Positions 32,997-42,637 of a DNA stretch of 64,000 bases are shown here, in pieces. A program made the position numbers and the translations under genes. How positions within the stretch are numbered: the stretch's first letter is position 1; every line of letters starts with the position of its first letter. A model generated the notes under the pieces. That model was not told the DNA's origin, searched no databases, and worked only from the letters and a program-made list of their open reading frames with translations. Source of the stretch: CALTSX01 sp051647685 (GTDB taxonomy: Bacteria; Chlamydiota; Chlamydiia; Chlamydiales; CALTSX01); the NCBI GenBank assembly GCA_051647685.1, contig JBOFEG010000028.1, forward strand, positions 1-64,000. The letters run 5' to 3'.

Positions 32997-35663
32997 GTGA
33001 ACTCTACATCTATTTCTATGATTAGCTTCCCAACCATCGAATTTTTTGAATCTTTATATGAAAGGTATAGGAGCGGTGATACCAGTCTCGATCCCTCGTT
33101 CCAATACTTTTTTCAGGGCATGGAATTCTACCAGAAATTCATGGCAAATGCAACAAGTGAAAGAAGGCCGATTATTGAGTTAATCCAGGCCTATCGCACC
33201 TATGGTCATTTTGCCGCAGCCTTTAATCCACTGACCCGTCCTCCCGCGCCAGAGTCTGTTCCCTTATTGAAAATAGAAACTTATGGATTTAGCCAGCAGG
33301 AACTCCAGGAGAAGTATCCCACAATGGGACTTTTGCCAAACGACTCAGCTACTGGATCGGAGATTCTCTTGGCGCTCCAATCTACCTATAGCGGCGCAAT
33401 TGGAATAGAGTATATGGGAAATACCAATCTCGATTTGCAAAATTGGGTCCAAAAAAAAATCGAGCCGAATTTTGCAGGAATAACTATTTCAGCTGCCGAT
33501 CGCAAGCGTATGCTTATCGATTTGCATAAGTCAGAGGCTTTTGAGGCTTTTCTGCAGACTACTTATCCCGGACAAAAACGTTTTTCTCTGGAGGGGTGCG
33601 AAACTTTAATTCCGATGTTGCACATCTTGATTCGATCAGCATCAAAACTCGGAGCTGAACAACTGGTATTTGGCATGGCACATCGGGGTAGATTAAATGT
33701 ACTCGCTAATATTTTGCAAAAACCATACAGAGATATCTTTGCCGAGTTCGAATCGAAGTCGATCACAGACGCTTCGTTGAGTGGAGATGTGAAGTACCAC
33801 AAAGGATACTCCTGTGATGTTTTAGTCGATCAACAAAAAATGACGCTTCATTTGGCAGCTAACCCCAGCCATTTGGAGTCTGTCAATCCGATCGTTGCAG
33901 GGTTCACCTATTCTAAACAAATTCAGTCGGGAAAAAAGGCCTCATCCGTCTTGCCTCTCTTTATCCACGGAGACGCCGCCGTAGCGGGACAGGGAGTGGT
34001 GTATGAGACGCTGCAATTGCAATCGGTCGATGGATACGCTGTCGGGGGATCCATTCATATTGTGATCAACAATCAAGTGGGTTTTACCGCCAATGCGAAG
34101 GAATCTCGATCCACTTTCTATTGCACCGATATTGCAAAAACCTTCGAGTGTCCGGTTCTACACGTCAATGCGTATGACGTAGAGGGAGCTTGTAAAGCCG
34201 TAATTCTCGCTCTTGAAGTTCGACAACGCTTTGCCATTGATGTTTTTATCGATCTCAATGGATACCGGAAATATGGCCATAACGAAACCGATGAGCCTAA
34301 TTTTACCCAACCGCTATTATATTCTACTTTAAGTAGGCAAGTCTCTATTTACCGAAAATACCGAGAAATGGCTGCGCAAACAAAATTAATGGAGATGAGC
34401 AAAATCGATGCTATGGAAAAAGAATTGCAAAAAACTATGCTCCATGCAAAGGGACAAATAGAAACGCCTCCGCATCACAAAAAAACAAAAGAGCACGCTA
34501 TCCACAAAGTCGACACAAGGCTATCACCGGCAGAATTGCAAAGACTAATACAGATTGCTTGCTCCATTCCAAAAGATTTCACCATCAATAAGAAGATTGA
34601 ACGTATCTTGCTGCAGAGACTCACGTCAGTACAAGAGGGGGAGAATATTGATTGGGCGACTGCGGAAAGCCTCGCCTACGCATCGCTGCTCGCGCAAGGA
34701 ATTAGTATTCGTCTATCGGGGCAGGACGCAGCGCGCGGAACTTTTTCGCACAGACATGCGCAAATCGTCGATCAAAAAACGGAGAAGACCTACATCCCTA
34801 TTCAAGCAGCAGCGAAAGATAACGCTCGCTTTGTTGTATACAATTCGATACTCTCGGAATTTGCCGTTATGGGATTTGAACTCGGATATAGCTATGCCGA
34901 TCACAAGAGTTTAGTCATTTGGGAAGCCCAATTCGGAGACTTTGCCAATGGCGCCCAAATCATTATCGATCAATACTTGGCAAGCGGCGATAGCAAATGG
35001 ATGGAGCAATCGAGACTTACGCTTTTGCTCCCGCACGGTTTTGAAGGACAGGGACCGGAACATTCTTCGGCGCGTATCGAGCGTTTTTTGCAACTCTCTG
35101 CCGGACACAATATGCAAGTAGTATACCCATCTACTCCATCACAATTCTTTCACCTTTTGCGAAAACAAGTAATGCAAAAAGAGATGTGTCCATTGATTGT
35201 CTTTACTCCGAAAGGACTTTTACGCTATAAACAGTCCTTTAGCTCTATTTCTGATTGTACAGAAAATAGCTTTTTGCCGATTATCGGCGAATTACAAAAA
35301 GTGCAACCATGCCGACGAGTTTTACTCTGTACGGGACGAGTCTATTACGATCTCATAGCGTATAGAGAAAAAGAAAATAAGATGGACACTGCAATTATTC
35401 GCATTGAACAAATCCATCCCTTTCCTACAGCCCAGTGGCATGCCATAGAGAAAAAGTATGGAGACAAAGTTCCCTATTATTGGGTACAGGAAGAACATAA
35501 AAATGCAGGAGCATGGGAATATATGGCGCAAGTGATGGAGGTGGCATCGAAGAAAATTGTTCTGCAGTACGCAGGCAGAGCGGAGTCTGCGGCCACTGCA
35601 ACTGGATTCCCAACACTACACGAAAAAGAGAAAAAACTATTTATCGAACAAGCCTTTAATTAG
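32997..35663 (+). CDS. sucA: 2-oxoglutarate dehydrogenase E1 component
   Basis: Thiamine-diphosphate enzyme that decarboxylates 2-oxoglutarate in the TCA cycle. 888 residues, full length for the family. Typical stretches are present: MAHRGRLNVLAN, HGDAAVAGQGVVYETLQL, INNQVGFT and the late LLPHGFEGQGPEHSSARIER. The start at GTG 32997 lacks a convincing Shine-Dalgarno site; the ATG at 33018 is an alternative. First of the sucA-sucB-lpd operon; gaps of 13 and 7 bases to the next genes. Confidence 0.96.
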   Translation: MNSTSISMISFPTIEFFESLYERYRSGDTSLDPSFQYFFQGMEFYQKFMANATSERRPIIELIQAYRTYGHFAAAFNPLTRPPAPESVPLLKIETYGFSQQELQEKYPTMGLLPNDSATGSEILLALQSTYSGAIGIEYMGNTNLDLQNWVQKKIEPNFAGITISAADRKRMLIDLHKSEAFEAFLQTTYPGQKRFSLEGCETLIPMLHILIRSASKLGAEQLVFGMAHRGRLNVLANILQKPYRDIFAEFESKSITDASLSGDVKYHKGYSCDVLVDQQKMTLHLAANPSHLESVNPIVAGFTYSKQIQSGKKASSVLPLFIHGDAAVAGQGVVYETLQLQSVDGYAVGGSIHIVINNQVGFTANAKESRSTFYCTDIAKTFECPVLHVNAYDVEGACKAVILALEVRQRFAIDVFIDLNGYRKYGHNETDEPNFTQPLLYSTLSRQVSIYRKYREMAAQTKLMEMSKIDAMEKELQKTMLHAKGQIETPPHHKKTKEHAIHKVDTRLSPAELQRLIQIACSIPKDFTINKKIERILLQRLTSVQEGENIDWATAESLAYASLLAQGISIRLSGQDAARGTFSHRHAQIVDQKTEKTYIPIQAAAKDNARFVVYNSILSEFAVMGFELGYSYADHKSLVIWEAQFGDFANGAQIIIDQYLASGDSKWMEQSRLTLLLPHGFEGQGPEHSSARIERFLQLSAGHNMQVVYPSTPSQFFHLLRKQVMQKEMCPLIVFTPKGLLRYKQSFSSISDCTENSFLPIIGELQKVQPCRRVLLCTGRVYYDLIAYREKENKMDTAIIRIEQIHPFPTAQWHAIEKKYGDKVPYYWVQEEHKNAGAWEYMAQVMEVASKKIVLQYAGRAESAATATGFPTLHEKEKKLFIEQAFN

Positions 35664-35676
35664 AGTGGGAAAAATT

Positions 35677-36957
35677 ATGGATATTGTCGTGCCTTCCTTT
35701 GGAGAATCTGTCACAGAAGCCACCGTTGCAAGAGTACTCGTAAAGAATGGCGATGTAGTGCAAAGTGGCGCTGAAATTATAGAGCTGGAAACAGACAAGG
35801 TCAATCAAGTGATCGCAGCGCCCGCCAGCGGTTCTGTGAACTTAAGCGTCAAAGAAGGCGATTCTGTTTCTATTGGCCAATCCATCGGACAAATCAATGC
35901 AAGCGATGCAGCGCCCGCTCCCAGTAGCCCAGATGTGGAGTCGGTTGCAAAGGAAAAACCAGAAGAAAGCGAAAAGAGAGGAGAAAAAATGGAAAGAGAA
36001 ACTGAGAGTCAATCTGCCACTTTGCCAGAGGCTTTGCCACAAGCGGACGAAACTCGCCAAACCAAACCATCTAGTCATTCCTCCCGCAAAACAACCGATG
36101 ATTTTTTAGATTCCTTTGGGCAGCCTACAAGCACACCGCCAAAACATGTGTCTCACTCTGAGCCAGAGCCCCAGCCTCAAATAGCTCCGCCTAAACAAAC
36201 GCCAAAACCACAAACGGAAACCATTCCGGAAGAAAAGCCCTCTGATGCGAGAACTTTGCCCGGTGAAAAGAGAAAAAAGATGACAGCCTTTCGCATGACA
36301 ATTGCTAAAAAGCTCGTCGAGGTAAAAAATCAAACCGCCATGCTCACCACTTTTAACGAAGTGGACATGACAGAGGTTATGGCAATTCGCAGCAAAGAAA
36401 AGGATTCCTTTATAAAGAAACATGGAGTCAAACTTGGCTTTACCTCCTTCTTTTTAAAAGCGAGCGTACAAGCGCTTAAGGCTTTTCCAGAAATCAATGC
36501 GCGGATTGATGGAAGCGATATCGTGTATCCGGGATCTTGCGACATAGGCATTGCTGTATCGACTAATCGCGGTCTCGCCGTTCCAGTCATTCGCGGGTGT
36601 GAAAAGCTCTCTTTTGCCGATATGGAAAAGAAATTGGCAGAACTAGCTGAGAAAGCTCGCACCTCTAAACTATCGCTAGCCGATCTGACCGGTGGTACAT
36701 TCACTATTACCAACGGTGGGGTCTTTGGTTCTCTTTTTTCCACTCCCATTTTAAATCCACTGCAGAGCGCTATTTTAGGAATGCATGCGATCGAAAAAAG
36801 AGTTATTGTACGCGAAGACAAAATGGTCATTCGACCTATGATGTATTTGGCGCTCAGCTATGACCATCGCATCGTCGACGGAAAAGAAGCGGTAAGTTTT
36901 TTAGTACACATTAAAAAGAATTTAGAAGAGCCTACTCGGCTATTATTGGACTTTTAA
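35677..36957 (+). CDS. sucB: Dihydrolipoamide succinyltransferase (E2 component)
   Basis: 426 residues from the ATG at 35677. The lipoyl domain (about 1-75) has the lipoyl Lys in ELETDKVNQ; a long Pro/Glu/Ser-rich linker follows (about 78-200); then the catalytic acyltransferase domain from RKKMTAFRMTIAKKL, ending with the SYDHRIVDGKEAV catalytic His region. I see no peripheral subunit-binding domain in the linker (none of the usual ASPAVRKLA-type sequence), which normally tethers E1/E3. Longer upstream in-frame extension reads the end of sucA in another frame. Confidence 0.95.
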   Translation: MDIVVPSFGESVTEATVARVLVKNGDVVQSGAEIIELETDKVNQVIAAPASGSVNLSVKEGDSVSIGQSIGQINASDAAPAPSSPDVESVAKEKPEESEKRGEKMERETESQSATLPEALPQADETRQTKPSSHSSRKTTDDFLDSFGQPTSTPPKHVSHSEPEPQPQIAPPKQTPKPQTETIPEEKPSDARTLPGEKRKKMTAFRMTIAKKLVEVKNQTAMLTTFNEVDMTEVMAIRSKEKDSFIKKHGVKLGFTSFFLKASVQALKAFPEINARIDGSDIVYPGSCDIGIAVSTNRGLAVPVIRGCEKLSFADMEKKLAELAEKARTSKLSLADLTGGTFTITNGGVFGSLFSTPILNPLQSAILGMHAIEKRVIVREDKMVIRPMMYLALSYDHRIVDGKEAVSFLVHIKKNLEEPTRLLLDF

Positions 36958-36964
36958 AAGAGCT

Positions 36965-38359
36965 ATGAGTACACAACATGATTTTGACGTAGTAGTCATT
37001 GGCGGCGGTCCCGGCGGGTATGTTGCTGCTATACGGGCAGCGCAACTGGGATGTCGCACAGCACTTGTAGAAAAAACAGCAAATCCCGGGGGCACCTGCC
37101 TCTCTGTTGGGTGTATTCCTTCTAAATTTTTGCTGCATGCCTCAGAGACCTATTGGCATGTAAAACATGCAAAACATCTCGGATTGCACGCCCCTAGTAT
37201 TGGTTATAATTTCTCAGAGATGATGAAGGGAAAAGAAAAAGTGGTTCAAAATTTTCAAAAAGGAATCTTTTCTCTCTTAAAAAAAAATAAGGTCACATGG
37301 ATTCATGGGACTGGTTCTTTTCAAAGTGTGCATTCTATAACAGTTGATGGCAAAAAGAAGATCTCTGCCAAATACTTTATTATCGCTACTGGATCGGTTC
37401 CGACATCGATTCCCTCTGTAGCCTTCGATGAAAAACATATCCTGTCGTCGACAGGGGCACTCTCTTTACAGGCAGTACCGAAAACACTCGGCATTATCGG
37501 AGCGGGCGTTATCGGTGTTGAAATCGGTTCTGTTTATGCAAGACTTGGCTCCGAGGTACATTGTATTGAATATGCCGATCGGATTTGCTCCACCCTCGAT
37601 CGGGATCTATCGGCATCTCTTCATAAAGAGCTAACTTCGCAGGGGCTACAATTTTACCTGTCGACCGAAGTTATGGAGGGAAAAGTTCATAAATCAAAGG
37701 TAGTCGTTTCCACAAGACAAAGGGGAAAGGACCGGACAGAAATGAACTTTGAAAAACTCCTCGTCGTTGTGGGTCGGAAACCAAATACCTCGGGCCTTGG
37801 TCTTGAAAATGTCCATATTCCGCTAGATAAGAGGGGATGTATCTCTGTGAACAGTGATTTTCAGACTACTCACTCGACTATTTATGCGATTGGAGATGTA
37901 ATACCTGGAACCATGCTAGCCCATAAAGCTTCTGAAGAGGGTGTTGTAGTTGCAGAAAATATTGCTGGAAAGAATTCCTATGTAGATTATGCCAGCATTC
38001 CCAGTGTAATTTATACCTATCCAGAAGTGGCTACTGTCGGAGCCGGTGAGGAAGAATTAAAAGCAAAAAATATAGAATATCTCTCCGGGAAATTTCCCTT
38101 TATGGCAAATTCTCGGGCTGGATGCACGGGTATGGGCATTGGATTTGTAAAAATACTCGTAGCAAAAAAGGGAGACTATTTACTCGGTATGCATCTAATA
38201 GGTCCCCATGTAGGGGAACTCATTGCCGTGGGAAGTCTAGCGATTCGAAAGAGATTGACCATCCACGATGTGATAGATAGTGTTTATCCACACCCTACTC
38301 TGTCGGAAGCGATAAAAGAGGCAGCGCTTAACGCTTATAAACGCGCGATCCATATATAA
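36965..38359 (+). CDS. lpd: Dihydrolipoyl dehydrogenase (E3 component)
   Basis: 464-residue flavoprotein that reoxidises the lipoyl group of E2 with NAD+. FAD motif VVIGGGPGGYVAAIRAAQLG near the start, redox-active disulfide GGTCLSVGCIPSK, NAD motif GIIGAGVIGVEIGSVYARLG, and C-terminal HPTLSE with the catalytic His. In the same operon as sucA and sucB, so it probably serves 2-oxoglutarate dehydrogenase first; sharing with other 2-oxo acid dehydrogenases is possible. Confidence 0.96.
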   Translation: MSTQHDFDVVVIGGGPGGYVAAIRAAQLGCRTALVEKTANPGGTCLSVGCIPSKFLLHASETYWHVKHAKHLGLHAPSIGYNFSEMMKGKEKVVQNFQKGIFSLLKKNKVTWIHGTGSFQSVHSITVDGKKKISAKYFIIATGSVPTSIPSVAFDEKHILSSTGALSLQAVPKTLGIIGAGVIGVEIGSVYARLGSEVHCIEYADRICSTLDRDLSASLHKELTSQGLQFYLSTEVMEGKVHKSKVVVSTRQRGKDRTEMNFEKLLVVVGRKPNTSGLGLENVHIPLDKRGCISVNSDFQTTHSTIYAIGDVIPGTMLAHKASEEGVVVAENIAGKNSYVDYASIPSVIYTYPEVATVGAGEEELKAKNIEYLSGKFPFMANSRAGCTGMGIGFVKILVAKKGDYLLGMHLIGPHVGELIAVGSLAIRKRLTIHDVIDSVYPHPTLSEAIKEAALNAYKRAIHI

Positions 38360-38389
38360 GATGGAAAATGGTTGTAGGGTAGGATTTTA

Positions 38390-40201
38390 TTATTTTGAAA
38401 CTACATGTAGAGGTTGGATGCGACTCGCGATAATGAATGCTGAATTCTTATCTAAATGCTGTTGCAATGCTTCTCGCGAAATTTTTGTCACACTCGTGTC
38501 GTTACATAAATACCAGGTGTTATTTCGCTTTACAGCTGCATAGTAATGGCCTAGAGTCTCGTCAAAAGGTTTGTTACCTATTTTATATCCAGAATGGAGT
38601 ATCAAACCATTTAGCATATAGTCAGTACCGGCAAATAAAGTTTCGAGAGATATTCTTTGTGATTCAGCTTTGTCTATGAGGACATGTTTATAAGTATAGG
38701 TAAAGAGATCAGCAACTGATATGGGTACTCGGCCAATATCAATCGATAATTTTTCTAATAAAAGATACAAGAATTGCTTACTGTCTTCTTGTGTGTCCCC
38801 CCAAACAGCAAATTCTTTACTTAACTTATTATGAATCTCTGCGCGGATATCTTGCATTTGATTGGTTAAATTTAGTGGGGCAAATCTTTTTTTCTTTCGA
38901 TATGATTGAACTTCTTTAAGCAATTTGGGATTATTCTTAAGATTTTCTTTTATTTCTTCCGTGATTTCATGGCTTAATCCATGTTGTGCCGGATTTGCAA
39001 ATTGCCTAATATCGGATTGTTCCAAAAAACTATTCTGATATAACTGAAAAGATTCAGCTATCTTAGGGAAATGTTTAGAGAACATTTCAGCATTTATATC
39101 ATACCGTATGGGTGTATTACTCATAATTTGTAGGGCGGCGTTATACCAACAATTTTGATTAGTATTTGCAATACCTATAGGTATCTCTGGTGATCTAACC
39201 TCTTGCGTTGTATAAGCTTCTTCAGGAAAAGGTTCAGAAGATAGTTCCACATTTTCAAATTCATCTGTTAACTGATCATCTATAATGGTAGAATCACTGC
39301 TAGAGGAATCTACTGTAGTTTTAGAATCGCTGACAGATAGAGATTCTCTATTAGAAGACTCTAAAGGAAAAAACATAGATCGGTTCTGACAATCCAAAGC
39401 CTCTAATTGAAGGTCTCTCTGAGTTTTTAACTCGCAAGTTAGTTCTTCTTCATTTACTTCTTTTTCTTCTGTCTGGCTCTTTAGCTGTTCAATAAGGTGT
39501 AACTTTCTCTCTAGTTTTACTTTGATATAATCTCCATCTTGTAGAATCGATTTAATTTGATTCTTAGCTGCTTCGGTGAGATGTTTGTTTCTCGATAAGA
39601 TAAGTTCGTGAATAAGAATATTTCTAGAGACATTGCCGTTTAGTTCTTGCAGTGCCTTTACAAAAGAATCTAGCTCTGGCTGCTGCAAAGTGAGATCCCT
39701 GTATAGCTTAGCATATTGATTGATGTTCTTTTCACTTTTATTATCCAATTCATCTAGAGCTAAGACAGCTCTATTTGCCAGCTGGATTCCAAATTCATTG
39801 ATTAAAGAAGGGAGTAATGTGTAACCAACATGGTCAGAAAGAGATTTTTTATCTCTTTCCTGTAGTATGGAGAGACCAATAATGTGCGTATTTAAAATAG
39901 AGCGGACTTGTTTTGTCTTTTCAAAAATGTTTTTCTCACCCTTCAACGCTTTGATTATATTGTCAGCATAACTTAGACGAGCTTCGTTATACGACTCGCT
40001 ATTACTAACGCTATGACGAAAAGTATCAAGGAGCTGATACAATTTTTTTCCAGAGTAGGGCTGAACCAGAGGGAAGGAAAAAGCGTTACTCAGTAATTCG
40101 ATAGTCTCAAAGGCGAGTCTATAAATTCGAAACCACGCATGAGCTAGCCATGAGTCATTGAAAGTCAGTGATGTAGAGGAAACTGGTATAGCGTTAGTCA
40201 T
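38390..40201 (-). CDS. Putative USP-type deubiquitinase effector
   Basis: 603 residues. The N-terminal half is helical and charged, with an acidic Ser-rich linker (about 270-340). Residues 340-603 look like a ubiquitin-specific protease: Cys box PIGIANTNQNCWYNAALQ with Cys351, and His box GHYYAAVKRNNTWYLCNDTS with His552, Asn567 and Asp568 placed as in USP enzymes (e.g. USP7 has Cys, His and Asp at like spacing). USPs are eukaryotic; a bacterium would use this as a secreted effector that strips ubiquitin from host or inclusion proteins. No signal peptide, so type III secretion is likely. Monocistronic, in a region otherwise metabolic. Confidence 0.82.
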   Translation of the reverse strand: MTNAIPVSSTSLTFNDSWLAHAWFRIYRLAFETIELLSNAFSFPLVQPYSGKKLYQLLDTFRHSVSNSESYNEARLSYADNIIKALKGEKNIFEKTKQVRSILNTHIIGLSILQERDKKSLSDHVGYTLLPSLINEFGIQLANRAVLALDELDNKSEKNINQYAKLYRDLTLQQPELDSFVKALQELNGNVSRNILIHELILSRNKHLTEAAKNQIKSILQDGDYIKVKLERKLHLIEQLKSQTEEKEVNEEELTCELKTQRDLQLEALDCQNRSMFFPLESSNRESLSVSDSKTTVDSSSSDSTIIDDQLTDEFENVELSSEPFPEEAYTTQEVRSPEIPIGIANTNQNCWYNAALQIMSNTPIRYDINAEMFSKHFPKIAESFQLYQNSFLEQSDIRQFANPAQHGLSHEITEEIKENLKNNPKLLKEVQSYRKKKRFAPLNLTNQMQDIRAEIHNKLSKEFAVWGDTQEDSKQFLYLLLEKLSIDIGRVPISVADLFTYTYKHVLIDKAESQRISLETLFAGTDYMLNGLILHSGYKIGNKPFDETLGHYYAAVKRNNTWYLCNDTSVTKISREALQQHLDKNSAFIIASRIQPLHVVSK

Positions 40202-40335
40202 AACAAACTCATTTTATTGAATATATTATAACATATTTGATATTAGTTTTTTATAAAAAACTAGTATTAAAATGATTCTTTTATTAACTTTTTATTACAA
40301 AGAGGTTTTGAATTAAATGACATTATTTAGGTTTT

Positions 40336-40469
40336 AATGACTTAAATGCTATCCCATGGAGGATATAAGAGTTTCAAACCTCTTATAGACTAGGTTAACT
40401 TAAGTCATTTATTTTCAATCACTTCTATCCTTTCAGGCCACACTCGTACGACCTGAAAGGTCTTTTTTT
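40336..40469 (+). ncRNA. Candidate structured small RNA ending in an intrinsic terminator
   Basis: An outer stem AATGACTTAA (40336-40345) with TTAAGTCATT (40400-40409) encloses a hairpin TATAAGAG (40364-40371) with CTCTTATA (40380-40387); an ATCC/GGAT hairpin at 40351-40364 partly competes with it. A strong terminator closes the unit (see 40429). The nearest plus-strand gene ends about 2 kb upstream, at 38359, so the terminator does not simply end lpd. A weak promoter (TTGAAT at 40308, TTTAAT at 40333) is possible but would overlap the first stem. No open frame explains the region. Confidence 0.5.
40429..40469 (+). terminator. Rho-independent terminator (plus strand)
   Basis: A perfect nine-base stem, CCTTTCAGG (40429-40437) with CCTGAAAGG (40452-40460), a 14-base loop, then TCTTTTTTT. 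Neither flanking gene runs into it in this orientation, so it ends the putative RNA. Confidence 0.75.
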
Positions 40470-40509
40470 GTTTATATCTCATTGATAATGAGAGAGATAA
40501 AAAAAGAAA

Positions 40510-41931
40510 TTAATTTTTTTTGAATCCCTTTTTTTTCCATGAAGGTTTTTTAAACCGATGAATAGCAATCGGAAATAGCATCATAACAAAGAGAACGATC
40601 AGGATGAATATAGAGAAAAATTTAGTGTTTCCAATATTAATATCAGGGGGTGGAAAAAATCCGAGCAATAAGGCAGAAGAAGAGCTTATGATTCCAAGCC
40701 CAGCAATAATCCACATGCCTACTTTTCCTCCTGGGACTCGGTAGGAGCGTTTGACTTCTGGAGCTGAGTATCGAAGATGAATAGCAGCTGCAAACATCGT
40801 TATATACATGACTAAATAAGTTTGAGAAGCAACTACAGTCAAAATCCAATAGGTTCCACTAATTGATGGTATATATAAAAATAAGAAAGCGAACATAGTC
40901 ACAATGATTCCTTGAAAAATTAGCAAATTCACTGGCATGCCGCGGCTATTTTGTTTTTGGAGATAAGGAGGCAAATCGCCATATTTAGAAGTTACATAAA
41001 GGGCTTTGATTGGACCGATAATCCAACTGTTAACTTCAGCAAGTGCGCCTATAACTAGCAAAATTCCGAGTATGGGAAGCAGCCATCCAATGTTGAGAGA
41101 TTGTAGCAAAATACGCAGGGCGTTCATCACTCCACTGACTAAACTAATCTCCGCTTTAGGGATGACGAGAGCAATGGTAACGGCTCCAAACATAACCAGG
41201 AGAAGAGTAATTACCGCTGCGAGTAAAATAGCTATCGGAAAATTTCTCTTTGGATTCCTAACTTCGCTGGCATATCCCGCCGATACTTCTAGTCCTCCAA
41301 ATGCGAGAAAGAGACCGGAGAGGAATATGAAATCAGACATATTATGAAAGTTCGGAAGGAGAGCTGCCCCGGAAAGAATAAGATCGGTTGGTTTATTGGT
41401 AAAAAACCAATAAAACCCACATAGAATGATACAAATCCCAGGTACAATGGTTCCTGCTATAACACCAACAGTACTGATAAGGGCAGAGGTTTTAATTCCG
41501 AAATAATTTAGAAGAGTCATTCCCCAAAAACCAAATAAAATAATAAATAAGACATATATTTTATGGTCTGCGAGAGTTGGCAAAAAAACATAGGCGATAG
41601 TGGCTGCAATAAAAGATAGCATAGCTGGATACCAGGTCATATTATGAACCCATTGCATCCAAACGGCGAAAAATCCTACGCGATCTCCAAAAGCCTTTTT
41701 CACCCAAATATAAATACCACCCGATTGGGGCCATCCAGTTGCCAATTCCGCAGATACGAGAGCGCAAGGAATCAGAAATAGGATACTGACCAAAATATAG
41801 AATGAGACCACACTGTATCCAAATTCAGCCACAAGGGGCAAGTTTCTCAGGCTTGCCATCATAGAGACATTAATCATAGCGAGCATGAAAACACTAATAA
41901 TTCTCTTCTTACCCGATGAATTTGGAACCAT
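40510..41931 (-). CDS. Amino acid permease/antiporter (APC superfamily)
   Basis: About 473 residues, around twelve hydrophobic segments, of the APC family; closest in feel to the glutamate/GABA-type antiporters (XasA/GadC) that chlamydiae carry. Characteristic early region: FYILVSILFLIPCALVSAEL, then GWPQSGGIYIWVKKAFG; mid-protein GLFLAFGGLEVSAGYASEVR. I chose the ATG at 41931 (MVPNSSGKKR); the longer frame from 41988 adds an atypical Cys-rich leader. Likely exchanges amino acids with the host cell. Substrate cannot be read from sequence. Confidence 0.88.
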   Translation of the reverse strand: MVPNSSGKKRIISVFMLAMINVSMMASLRNLPLVAEFGYSVVSFYILVSILFLIPCALVSAELATGWPQSGGIYIWVKKAFGDRVGFFAVWMQWVHNMTWYPAMLSFIAATIAYVFLPTLADHKIYVLFIILFGFWGMTLLNYFGIKTSALISTVGVIAGTIVPGICIILCGFYWFFTNKPTDLILSGAALLPNFHNMSDFIFLSGLFLAFGGLEVSAGYASEVRNPKRNFPIAILLAAVITLLLVMFGAVTIALVIPKAEISLVSGVMNALRILLQSLNIGWLLPILGILLVIGALAEVNSWIIGPIKALYVTSKYGDLPPYLQKQNSRGMPVNLLIFQGIIVTMFAFLFLYIPSISGTYWILTVVASQTYLVMYITMFAAAIHLRYSAPEVKRSYRVPGGKVGMWIIAGLGIISSSSALLLGFFPPPDINIGNTKFFSIFILIVLFVMMLFPIAIHRFKKPSWKKKGFKKN

Positions 41932-42115
41932 AGAAAAGCCGTCACAAGAGTTTTTTCCCCAACATAACAAAAAGGAGTTAGAAGTCAATTATTCTACTCT
42001 TTTACTTATCTCAAAAAGCGGCAAGTTTGATATTCTTCAAAAGTAGGAGAGCTTCCCAAAAGGAAGTCTTCCTTATTTAACGTAAGAGGTTTAACTTAAA
42101 AGATGAGGAAAATCT

Positions 42116-42283
42116 ATGCACAAGCCTATGAGAGGAAAAAAAGGGCATCAACGCTCTGTACAAAAAAATCCCATGAAAAAGGGAGATCCACAAAAATCAA
42201 CGGACTGGCAATCACAGTCTAAAAAGAAAAGAGGACCTAACGAACCTTGGCCGAACGATCCCTTTGATAAAAAGGACTTTTAG
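42116..42283 (+). CDS. Small basic hypothetical protein
   Basis: A 55-residue plus-strand frame with GATGAGGA upstream. Lys/Gln/Ser-rich, ending with GPNEPWPNDPFDKKDF. No membrane segment. It resembles small, intrinsically disordered basic proteins and converges on the exported glutaredoxin gene 16 bases away. Function unknown; coding status rests on the ribosome site and a non-random C-terminus. Confidence 0.5.
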   Translation: MHKPMRGKKGHQRSVQKNPMKKGDPQKSTDWQSQSKKKRGPNEPWPNDPFDKKDF

Positions 42284-42298
42284 ATTGTAATGTTGACT

Positions 42299-42637
42299 TC
42301 AATTTCGGGAGAGCCATTCTATGATCGCTTGAGATTCATATAAAGGCTTTCCATCTATCAGTAGGCAAGGCACTTGCCTTTTCCCTCCTATCCGGATCAA
42401 ATCTTGGATAGCGCGTTGGTCAGATTGAATATTTTTTAATTGAATTCCCTTAGCAGTAGTATTGATAGCTTTCAGCACTTTTGTGCAGTAGGGGCAAGAG
42501 GGTTTATAGAAAAGGATTAAATTATGAGATGATTTCATGGCTTCCTGCGTGTGTGTAGAGGGTGCATTGGACGCATAACTAGGTGACATAGAATAAGATA
42601 AAGGAAGAAAAGCCATTAGGACAGCTAAATAACGCAT
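42299..42637 (-). CDS. Exported glutaredoxin-like protein
   Basis: 112 residues: a signal peptide (YLAVLMAFLPLSYS, about 3-16, with cleavage probably after YAS near 23), then a glutaredoxin domain with the active site KPSCPYCTKV, the cis-Pro QVPCLLIDG and a C-terminal ESQAIIEWL helix. Glutaredoxins are normally cytosolic and reduced by glutathione; an exported form suggests a role in periplasmic disulfide handling, relevant to the disulfide-linked chlamydial envelope. Length is that of the family plus leader. Confidence 0.85.
   Translation of the reverse strand: MRYLAVLMAFLPLSYSMSPSYASNAPSTHTQEAMKSSHNLILFYKPSCPYCTKVLKAINTTAKGIQLKNIQSDQRAIQDLIRIGGKRQVPCLLIDGKPLYESQAIIEWLSRN

Noticed and set aside
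32514..33000. Plus-strand frames upstream of sucA (32514-32717, 32662-33000)
   Set aside because: Antisense to the coiled-coil gene and poly-T leader; Phe/Ser-rich composition is an artefact of AT-rich sequence.
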